A stretch of DNA of 15,198 nt from Desulfotomaculum sp. (GTDB taxonomy: Bacteria > Bacillota > Desulfotomaculia > Desulfotomaculales > Nap2-2B): positions 52,967 to 68,164 of the forward strand of contig DMZI01000018.1 in the NCBI GenBank assembly GCA_003485325.1. The letters run 5' to 3'. Shown in pieces: positions 7,327 through 13,295 of this stretch (the first letter of the stretch is position 1; each line of letters begins with the position of its first letter). The notes under the pieces were generated by a model, which saw only the letters and a program-made list of their open reading frames with translations, did not search any database and was not told where the DNA came from. The translations under genes and the position numbers were made by a program.

Positions 7327-9969
7327 TTAAGCTTTTATGTTTAACTGTCTTGAAGCAATTAAATAAACTTTGTCCAACGCTTCCTGAAGCCGTGAAGGAT
7401 CTTTTCCGCCGGCCTGCGCCATTTCTGGTTTTCCCCCTCCGCCGCCGTCTATAATGGAAGCTAACTCCTTGATAAGCTTACCCGCATGTAAACCAAGAGG
7501 CAATAGATCCCTTGTTATGGCAGCAACCAAATTTACCCGGTTTCCCGAGTGACTTCCCAAAACAATTATTCCGGAATGCAATTTGCCGCGCAGCAAGTCA
7601 ATCATAGAACGCAAATCGTCCACATCCCCCGCTTCAGTTCTGGCCGTCAAAAGTTTAATCCCATTAAGATCCTTGACATTTGCAAGCATTGCCTGAACTT
7701 CGTAATAGGCCAGCCGTGTGCGGAGCTGCTCGTTTTGCTGCTCAAGCTCTTTCATTTCCATGATCACACTCTCAACCCTGTTTGTCAGATCTCCAGGAGC
7801 CGTTTTGAGAATGTTGCTGATCCTGTTTATCTGATCATCTAAGGCAGTCAGATACTGGAATGTTCCTTTTCCGCTGATAGCTTCCAGACGTCTAATTCCG
7901 GCTCCAACACTGCTTTCGCTCAATAGTTTGAATAACCCGATTTCATTTGTATTTTTAACATGCGTACCGCCGCACAGTTCAAGACTGTAGCCGCCGATAT
8001 TTACCACACGTACTTTGTCGCCGTATTTCTCGCCAAATAATGCCGTTGCGCCGAAAGACTTGGCTTCGTCAAAGGAAGTAATTAATGTTTCAACCTGCAG
8101 TCCTGACAAAATAGTTTCGTTCACTATCTTTTCAACCTGGGCCAGCTCGTCTTCAGACACAGAACGCGGATATGTAAAGTCAAACCTGAGCCGTTCGGGC
8201 AAGACAAGCGAACCTGCCTGGTTAACATTATCTCCCAGCACAATTTTTAGAGCTTTGTGAAGCAGGTGTGTGGCTGTATGGTTCCTGGCAGTTTCCATTC
8301 GCCTGACCTTGTCTACATGAACACTTACTAGATCATTTTCTCTGATTACTCCTTCTTTTACCTTTCCGTAATGCACGTAAATGCCTTCCACCGGCTTTTG
8401 AACAGCAAATATTTCAATACTGCATCCAGAGCTTGTAATCACTGCTAAATCATTGATCTGGCCGCCTGATTCCGCATAACATGGTGTAACATCCAAAACC
8501 AATTCTATTTCTTCGTCCGTAAAAGCTTCCTTTACGGGTCTTTTTTCTTTGGCAAGAGATAAAATACGACTTTCAGAGTCTAATATCTCATATCCCACAA
8601 ACCCGGTTTCTCCGAAACTCTCTCTGATTGCTTTGTAAAAAGCTTTGTCCTCTGACAAATACTCCGTTTCCTGTCTGGATTTACGCGCCCGCTGGCGCTG
8701 TTCTTCAAGCGCTTTATAAAAATTGTTCTCTTCAATATCAATACCTGCTTCGGCAGCCACTTCTTTTGTAAGTTCAAAGGGGAAACCATATGTATCATAA
8801 AGGCGGAATGCATCTTCCCCGTCTATCGAATCGCTATTGTCTTTCCTCGCCTTGCGAATCAAGCTTTCCAATATATCAAGGCCCTGAACAAGAGTCTGTT
8901 CAAAACGGGTTTCCTCCTGGAGAATTATTGAAACTATGTTGTCCCTGTTTTTTGCAAGCTCCGGGTATATATCGTGCATCTGTTCTATAACGATTTCCGA
9001 CACCTGTGACAAAAAAGGCCTTTCAAAACCGAGGAGCCGTCCAAAGCGCATGGCTCTTCTCAGAAGGCGCCTTAAAACATAACCCCTGCCCTCATTTGAG
9101 GGAAAAGCCCCGTCAGCCACAGCGAAGGTAACTGCCCTGCTGTGATCGGCAATTACTTTTAAAGCCAAATCAGTTTTATTATCTGCGCCGTACTTTCTGT
9201 TAACAATCGCTGCGACAAAATCGATTATTTCACGAAAAAGATCTGTGTCAAAGTTTGTAGGGACGTTTTGACAGACTGAAGCGACTCTTTCCAGGCCCAT
9301 ACCAGTATCGATTCCTTTTAAGGTTAAAGGTGTATAATTCCCTGCTTCATCACGGAAATATTGTATAAAGACAAGATTCCAGATCTCTAAAAACCGGTCG
9401 CATTCGCACCCCACACCGCAGTTGCCGGAATCACAGCCCCGATCCCTGCCCAAATCGATATATATTTCTGAACAGGGGCCGCACGGCCCAATTCCTATTT
9501 CCCAAAAGTTTGTATCCTTATCCATTCGCACGATTCTTTCCGCGGGAATTCCTGCTTTTTCGCGCCATATCTGATAAGACTCGTCGTCGTCAAGATAAAT
9601 GGTTACCCAGAGCCTGGCAGCGTCCAGTTTTAAATGATCAGTCACAAATTCCCAGGCCCAGGGAATTGCCTCTTCTTTAAAATAATCCCCGAAAGAAAAA
9701 TTACCGAGCATCTCAAAATATGTATGATGACGGGAGGTCATTCCGACAGATTCAATATCCGGCGTGCGCAGGCATTTTTGACAGGTAGTGATCCGCCGGG
9801 CAACAGGAGTAATTGCGCCGGTAAAGTAAGGTTTAAAAGGAACCATACCCGCTGCCGTCCAGAGAATGCTGGGATCGTTCGCAGGTATTAGGGAGGCGCT
9901 CGGCATAATAAGATGCCCGCGCTTTTCAAAAAACTTTAAAAATTTATTTCTGATCTCCTTCCCTGTCAT
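7327..9969 (-). CDS. alaS: Alanyl-tRNA synthetase
   Basis: Full-length class II synthetase of 880 residues that charges tRNA-Ala in the cytoplasm. The N-terminal catalytic domain (about 1-240) has the family's ASLIPANDPSILWTAAGM and a cysteine-rich loop at 163-190 (GPCGPCSE, then CGVGCECD) typical of many bacterial AlaRS. The editing domain contains the zinc-site motifs HTATH (H564, H568) and CGGTH (C666, H670), used to hydrolyse mischarged Ser- and Gly-tRNA. A coiled coil (about 715-760) leads to the C-terminal DHHA1-type domain with GGGGGKPEMAQAGG (842-855). ATG at 9969 follows GGAGG by 7 nt. First gene of the minus-strand operon. Confidence 0.98.
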   Translation of the reverse strand: MTGKEIRNKFLKFFEKRGHLIMPSASLIPANDPSILWTAAGMVPFKPYFTGAITPVARRITTCQKCLRTPDIESVGMTSRHHTYFEMLGNFSFGDYFKEEAIPWAWEFVTDHLKLDAARLWVTIYLDDDESYQIWREKAGIPAERIVRMDKDTNFWEIGIGPCGPCSEIYIDLGRDRGCDSGNCGVGCECDRFLEIWNLVFIQYFRDEAGNYTPLTLKGIDTGMGLERVASVCQNVPTNFDTDLFREIIDFVAAIVNRKYGADNKTDLALKVIADHSRAVTFAVADGAFPSNEGRGYVLRRLLRRAMRFGRLLGFERPFLSQVSEIVIEQMHDIYPELAKNRDNIVSIILQEETRFEQTLVQGLDILESLIRKARKDNSDSIDGEDAFRLYDTYGFPFELTKEVAAEAGIDIEENNFYKALEEQRQRARKSRQETEYLSEDKAFYKAIRESFGETGFVGYEILDSESRILSLAKEKRPVKEAFTDEEIELVLDVTPCYAESGGQINDLAVITSSGCSIEIFAVQKPVEGIYVHYGKVKEGVIRENDLVSVHVDKVRRMETARNHTATHLLHKALKIVLGDNVNQAGSLVLPERLRFDFTYPRSVSEDELAQVEKIVNETILSGLQVETLITSFDEAKSFGATALFGEKYGDKVRVVNIGGYSLELCGGTHVKNTNEIGLFKLLSESSVGAGIRRLEAISGKGTFQYLTALDDQINRISNILKTAPGDLTNRVESVIMEMKELEQQNEQLRTRLAYYEVQAMLANVKDLNGIKLLTARTEAGDVDDLRSMIDLLRGKLHSGIIVLGSHSGNRVNLVAAITRDLLPLGLHAGKLIKELASIIDGGGGGKPEMAQAGGKDPSRLQEALDKVYLIASRQLNIKA

Positions 9970-9988
9970 TAATTAACCTCCAAACATG

Positions 9989-10018
9989 AAGCCGGCCAAG
10001 AAGAGCAATTGCCGGCTT
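9989..10018 (-). promoter_or_regulatory. Hairpin in the alaS 5' leader
   Basis: The arms AAGCCGGC (10011-10018 on the minus strand) and GCCGGCTT (9989-9996) are perfect complements of 8 bp around a 14-nt loop. The stem ends 7 nt before the alaS ribosome site (GGAGG at 9977-9981). There is no T-run after it, so it is not a terminator in this direction. It could affect ribosome access or mRNA stability. No T-box sequence was found in the leader. Confidence 0.5.
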
Positions 10019-10063
10019 TCCCTGATTTTCAAACAAATATCTATCAAGTACTTTCTTGAACCA

Positions 10064-10093
10064 ATTATACAAAAAATACCGTTTTTATGTCAA
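10064..10093 (-). promoter_or_regulatory. Consensus sigma-A promoter of the alaS operon
   Basis: Minus strand: TTGACA (10088-10093), 18-bp spacer, TATAAT (10064-10069); both hexamers are perfect. Transcription would start near 10057, giving a leader of about 88 nt. The leader is too short for a T-box riboswitch. The 150 bp further upstream (10094-10243) hold nothing I can identify beyond A/T-rich sequence and a weak GCC-AAAAA-GGC-TTTTTT hairpin. Confidence 0.8.
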
Positions 10094-10243
10094 GAAAAAA
10101 GCCTTTTTGGCAATGAGCAGTCCTTTTAAAAAAGCCAGTAAGGGTTATATCCTCCCTCGCTGTTTTCAATAAAACTATCTATTTTGCTTTAAACCAGCCA
10201 AACTCTTTTATTCCAAACGCCAAGTGTCTATTTATTCATCCTT

Positions 10244-10860
10244 TTATTGGCGCAGCATGTCCCGCACGCCAGGTATGCTTTTGCGTAAAGCAAACAGCGG
10301 GTAATAACTTGTTCCCCCCCTGAAACCGTAGAATAAATTATTTGCTGAATCAACCTGCTTGATTAGTAGGATTATCAAATAAAGGACCATGATTTGAACT
10401 GTCAGACTAAGATACCAGACGTCGTAATAATTATGCGGAAGAAGGTCGCTTACAAGGGTTTTAGCTGCATAGCTGAATCCTATAACCGGCATTGTATTCT
10501 CTCCCCGGAACCTGAAAAAAGAAAGCCCGGAGCCAATGCTTGAAATAAACAGGATTATTAAGGCGCTGCTGATCGCTCCAAGATAAATCATTATTACATT
10601 ACCGTACCTGTTGGCAGCCATGTCGACCATACTGAAATTAAAATAAAGACATAAGCCGCTGCAGATTATTAGAAAGGGTATTTCTCTTCTTAAGGAAATA
10701 TATGGGGAAGATTTTCTTAAATAAAATAAGCAAAATAGATCTATAAGGAAAGAATGTAAGTGCGGGTGACACTTTCAAAGCCAGCAGACTAAAACGCTCC
10801 AGCATGGTATGACGCTTATGCTGATACCCCATCAGTTTAAGCGGGAAAAGGCAGACCTGT
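10244..10860 (-). pseudogene. C-terminal remnant of a membrane acyltransferase (acyltransferase-3 / fucose 4-O-acetylase-like)
   Basis: The 177-codon open stretch from 10774 to the stop at 10244 has no initiation signal. It reads FLIICSGLCLYFNF, then VDMAANRYGNVIMIYLGAIS, then RGENTMPVIGFSYAAKTLV and a final hydrophobic helix (DVWYLSLTVQIMVLYLIILL). The order (short NxYGN-like loop, long helix, G-x-N-T-M before a helix, last helix) resembles the C-terminal end of acyltransferase-3 proteins that O-acetylate sugars. Upstream, another frame at about 10640-10760 (ALTFFPYRSILLILFKKIF) resembles the ALWFLPALF region of the same family, implying frameshift and deletion. A TGA at 10775-10777 closes the main frame, and an IS66 fragment then cuts the gene off. 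Non-functional; the family assignment is moderately sure. Confidence 0.6.
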
Positions 10861-10863
10861 ACC

Positions 10864-11200
10864 TCAAGAGAATTTTGGGGTATTTTCTTTTTGGGCATAT
10901 TGAGGTATGCGGCAGTTATCTGGCAATGTATCTGACCAAGGCAATAAACTGTCAATAGCGGCAGCGTTACCTGTAGTATCTGCATTAGGCAGTTGCTCGA
11001 ACAAATAGGTCAAGTAGTTGAATGGTTTGAGATTATTCTCTTTGGCTGTTTCGATAATACTGTAAATAATCGCACTGCCTTTAGCGCCCCTGGGAGTATT
11101 GGAGAACAAGAAGTTTTTCCTGCCGATCACGAAAGGTTTAATTGAACGTTCCGCCCGGTTGTTATCTATCTCCAGCCGGCCATCCCGCAAGAATTGGTTT
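10864..11200 (-). mobile_element. IS66-family transposase (TnpC), 3' fragment
   Basis: The last 108 residues of an IS66-type DDE transposase: RDGRLEIDNNRAERSIKPFV, GRKNFLFSNTPRGAKGSAIIYS, ETAKENNLKPFNYLTYLFEQLPN and LLPWSDTLPDNCRIP. The segment RLEIDNNRAERS includes the final catalytic glutamate. Everything N-terminal is missing. The reading frame continues upstream only into sequence belonging to an IS256-type gene, and the meeting point lies near 11195-11206. The TTG at 11190 has no ribosome site. No matching IS66 terminal repeat was recognised at the left, where the acyltransferase remnant begins near 10860. A dead fragment; its GC content is closer to the host than the IS256 piece. Confidence 0.85.
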
Positions 11201-11206
11201 CCGGAT

Positions 11207-11992
11207 AAAGTGCGTCTGGCACCGCTACCAGGTGGCCCCCTGAAAGTGCATCTCTATCGCGTTGACCAAGCCCTTGTGATCATCTGAAACGACCAGGTCT
11301 ACTCCTTTGAGACCGCGCGCCTTGAGTCAGCCGAAGAACTCCGACCAGGTGGCCTTAAGATTCGCTGTCTCCAAGCATAAGCCTAAAATCTCCCGGCAGC
11401 CCTCCTGGTTGATCCCGGTGGCGATGAGCACGCTTAAGAGCCGCACCCGGCCGCCCTTGCGCACCCGGATGACGAGGGCATCCACCAGCAAGAAGGGGTA
11501 CTCCTGGCCGCTTAAGTTTCGACCGTTCCATTCCTTCACGATGTCGTCCAACCCCTTGCATAGGCTGGATACGGTGGATTTGGAGAACTTTAGTGCCGCA
11601 CAGCTCTTCAACGACGGCCCTCACCTTCCTGGTGGACACCCCGTTGACGACCATCTCGACCATGGCCAGCAAGAGCGCCTGCTCGCTCCGCTGGTACCGC
11701 GCAAAAAGTTCCGTGGAGAAGTGCCCGCTCCGCAGCCGGCCTGCCTGCCGGCGGGCAGGGGGAACCATAAGTCCAAGTTCTCCTACGCGGGACTTGAGCG
11801 ATTTATCCCGGTATCCGTTGCGGTACCCCTGCCGCTCTTCGGTGCGTCGTAGGGCCTGGCCCTAAGTTGCTCGGCGGCCTAGGCATCGAGTATCTGGTTC
11901 ACTATGTCCTCCACCAACCGGGCCAGGCCATCATCGCGGACAAATAACCCTTGCAAGAGATCACGAACTACGGTAACCTGATAGTGAGTCAT
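11207..11992 (-). pseudogene. IS256-family transposase, truncated and multiply disrupted
   Basis: It starts with an intact ATG at 11992 (MTHYQVTVVRDLLQGLF) and follows the IS256 consensus through AEQLRARPY, RTEERQGYRNGYR, FSTELFARYQRSEQAL, VNGVSTRKV, EELCGTK, FSKSTVSSLCKGLD, YPFLLVDALVIRV (first catalytic Asp), VLIATGIN, SWSEFFG-type (here TWSEFFG), LVVSDDHKGLVNAI (second Asp), HFQGATW and RCQTHFIR. It then stops, losing the catalytic Glu domain. Lesions: TAG at 11879-11881, TGA at 11327-11329 (where Trp is expected), TAG at 11225-11227 (where Gln is expected), a 1-bp deletion near 11850, a 1-bp insertion near 11590, and an eight-codon palindromic insertion. It is much more GC-rich than its surroundings, a sign of transfer. 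Cannot make active transposase. Confidence 0.9.
11736..11760. repeat. Palindromic 24-bp insertion within the IS256 gene
   Basis: The 20-mer CCTGCCTGCCGGCGGGCAGG (11740-11759) is palindromic with one mismatched pair. It adds eight codons (PARRQAGR) between the conserved VP and LRSGHFSTELF of the IS256 transposase, keeping the frame. It looks like a small mobile palindrome or REP-like unit, but only one copy lies in this window. Confidence 0.55.
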
Positions 11993-12076
11993 CTTTTTTT
12001 TCTTCTGGTGATTGAAATTGTTTTACTTCTTATCTACCAGAGGGAGGGATGGCTTTCCTGCTTCAGACCACCACCA

Positions 12077-12104
12077 ATTTTACACCATCATAATGGACAA
12101 ACTC
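12077..12104. repeat. Terminal inverted repeat of the IS256-type element (one end)
   Basis: Read on the minus strand the sequence begins GTTTGTCC, followed by ATTATGATGG and TGTAAAA. This matches the layout of IS256 ends (GTCC, about 9-10 bases, TGTAAAA), and it lies about 85 bp upstream of the transposase start. It marks the surviving outer end of the element. The partner end is missing because the element is cut off at the IS66 junction. Confidence 0.6.
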
Positions 12105-12106
12105 TT

Positions 12107-12128
12107 ACTCATGACTAAAGTCACGAGT
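12107..12128. promoter_or_regulatory. Palindrome upstream of tetR promoter, possible operator
   Basis: ACTC-A-TGACT-AA-AGTCA-C-GAGT: two nested pairs of arms (4 bp and 5 bp) around a 2-bp centre, with one mismatched pair. It starts immediately outside the IS256 terminal repeat and ends 32 bp before the -35 element of the tetR gene. Its symmetry and size suit a dimeric regulator such as the TetR protein encoded next door. A role as a remnant hairpin of the IS boundary is also possible. Confidence 0.4.
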
Positions 12129-12160
12129 GTGCGACCGACATTTAATCAATGCCAGGTTAC

Positions 12161-12189
12161 TTGACATTGCTAAAATAATTTAATAAAAT
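12161..12189 (+). promoter_or_regulatory. Sigma-A promoter of the tetR-phasin-ubiB unit
   Basis: TTGACA (12161-12166), 17-bp spacer, TAAAAT (12184-12189, five of six matches). Transcription would start near 12196, inside the CGTACGTACG palindrome. Confidence 0.7.
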
Positions 12190-12190
12190 A

Positions 12191-12206
12191 GGACGTACGT
12201 ACGACC
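12191..12206. promoter_or_regulatory. Palindrome over the transcription start, probable TetR operator
   Basis: GGACGTACGTACGACC: a perfect 10-bp core palindrome CGTACGTACG (12194-12203) with outer GG/CC arms, broken only by an A opposite A on each side. It directly abuts the -10 box, where a bound TetR dimer would block initiation. Autoregulation is inferred. Confidence 0.5.
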
Positions 12207-12225
12207 ATGATTTTGGAGGTGCCAC

Positions 12226-12807
12226 ATGCAACAAAAGACGGATAAAACAAACCCATCTGAGAAAATTCTTATAACGGCCTTTGAATGTCTTTCTACAAGA
12301 GGCTATGCTAATGTATCCATGCGAAATATTGCCGAGGAAGCCGGAGTCGCGTTAAGCCAACTGACATACTACTATAAGAATAAAGAAAAATTATTCATTG
12401 AAGTTATCAATATGATGAGACTCCAATACTTACATGAAATAGAAGGAAATTTAGAATCTGTCATGGGTGAGAAAGAAAAGCTCGCGTCCCTTGTGAGGTT
12501 CTTTAAGGAACTGATCAGGGATAAACCAAAACTTTTGAAACTTTTTATTGATTTTATAGCACAGGCTTTATGGATTCCGTCTTTTAGAGAACAACTAGAC
12601 AGCTTATTTACTGAGCTGACGGAGATTATTGAAAGAAACCTATTGACCTGCACGAAAATCAATAAAAGATATCTTGGATATTCTCCCCAAACGGTAGCTA
12701 AATTAGTTCTTGGAGCTTTGCTCGGAACATCTATTCAAATAATACTCGGTTCCGACCGGGACAGCGCCTTTGAATCCTTAAATTTGGCAGAAAGCCTATT
12801 AAATTAA
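12226..12807 (+). CDS. TetR/AcrR-family transcriptional regulator
   Basis: 193 residues. The N-terminal 60 form the TetR helix-turn-helix: KILITAFECLSTRGYANVSM, then RNIAEEAGVALSQLTYYYKNKEKLF (about 39-63), where the recognition helix is VALSQLTYYYKNK. The C-terminal two thirds are all-helical and divergent, as expected for a ligand-binding and dimerisation domain; the ligand is unknown. The ATG at 12226 follows GGAGG by 6 nt. Promoter and palindromes lie immediately upstream, so it probably represses its own transcript. It is 15 bp from the phasin-like gene and apparently heads an operon with it and the UbiB-like kinase. Base composition returns here to that of the host after the GC-rich IS piece. 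Confidence 0.93.
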   Translation: MQQKTDKTNPSEKILITAFECLSTRGYANVSMRNIAEEAGVALSQLTYYYKNKEKLFIEVINMMRLQYLHEIEGNLESVMGEKEKLASLVRFFKELIRDKPKLLKLFIDFIAQALWIPSFREQLDSLFTELTEIIERNLLTCTKINKRYLGYSPQTVAKLVLGALLGTSIQIILGSDRDSAFESLNLAESLLN

Positions 12808-12822
12808 GAGGGAGTGTATATT

Positions 12823-13161
12823 ATGTCAAACGCATTTGAAAAGACAATCAATTTAGGATTAGGGTTTTTATTGTATTCACGGGAAAAAGTGGAGGAAGTG
12901 GTTGAGGAACTGGTCGGCAGAGGCGAGGTGGCCAAAAAAGACGCCCGACAGTTTGCGAGCGAGCTTATGCAAAGAGGCGAAGAACAGAGAGAAGAACTGA
13001 AAAATCTGATTCAGAGTGAGGTCACCAAGGCTTTGGATCATGTAAATGTAGCGAGAAAAGAAGACCTTGTTACAAAAGATGAAATCAGAGAAATTGTCAG
13101 AGAACAAATGCAGCAAGTACTCCGGGAACAAAGATTTTTCAAAAGCGAGGGCACCAAGTAA
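12823..13161 (+). CDS. Phasin-like coiled-coil protein
   Basis: 112 residues from the ATG at 12823; GAGGGAG (12808-12814) lies 8 nt before it, and a GTG at 12814 would overlap that site. A short hydrophobic N-terminus (TINLGLGFLLYS, 8-19) is followed by long charged helices: REKVEEVVEELVGRGEVAKK, then ARQFASELMQRGEEQREEL, and a C-terminal helix EIREIVREQMQQVLREQ. It resembles the phasin/polyhydroxyalkanoate-granule-associated superfamily found in Firmicutes. No PHA synthase is in the window, so a role in granules is not supported; binding a membrane or lipid surface through the amphipathic part is equally possible. Its fixed position between a TetR and a UbiB-type kinase suggests a shared membrane or lipid-linked task. 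Confidence 0.8.
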   Translation: MSNAFEKTINLGLGFLLYSREKVEEVVEELVGRGEVAKKDARQFASELMQRGEEQREELKNLIQSEVTKALDHVNVARKEDLVTKDEIREIVREQMQQVLREQRFFKSEGTK

Positions 13162-13170
13162 AGGAGATAA

Positions 13171-13194
13171 ATGTTCAGAGTGCCGGAAAAGTAG
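13171..13194 (+). CDS. Possible 7-codon leader peptide between phasin and ubiB-like genes
   Basis: AAGGAG (13161-13166) overlaps the phasin stop codon and is followed after 4 nt by ATG and a frame reading MFRVPEK, ended by TAG. The ribosome site is far better than the one before the large downstream gene, and the frame differs from that gene. It could be a translated leader or simply the relic of a lost gene start. Weak evidence. Confidence 0.25.
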   Translation: MFRVPEK

Positions 13195-13229
13195 CAGGCT
13201 CAGGAAAGAGAGTAAATCAATCTATGTGA

Positions 13230-13257
13230 TGAAACGATAGGAGTTTCTCCTTTTCCC
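13230..13257 (+). other. Short alternative hairpins in the phasin-ubiB intergenic gap
   Basis: The 134-bp gap contains GAAAC-GATAGGA-GTTTC, overlapping a second stem AGGAG-TTT-CTCCT followed by TTTT. The two stems share bases and exclude each other. The second has a short T-run and may act as a weak terminator or pausing site. No known riboswitch consensus was recognised. Confidence 0.3.
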
Positions 13258-13295
13258 TCTGCTTAAATATTGCGGAATCGCGGGATAGAGTTGAT

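Noticed and set aside
9970..10240. T-box riboswitch upstream of alaS
   Set aside because: No AGGGTGG-type T-box sequence or terminator was seen, and the consensus promoter leaves only about 88 nt of leader.
10638..10985. A 115-codon minus-strand frame as a separate gene
   Set aside because: Its first third is an alternative frame of the IS66 transposase fragment and the rest is decayed acyltransferase sequence; it has no start signal.
11307..11865. Plus-strand open frames through the IS256 region
   Set aside because: They arise from GC-rich antisense sequence; the minus strand carries the recognisable transposase.
11879..11881. TAG read as an amino acid (pyrrolysine-like recoding) in the transposase
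   Set aside because: The same gene also has frameshifts and has lost its C-terminus, so ordinary decay explains the stops.
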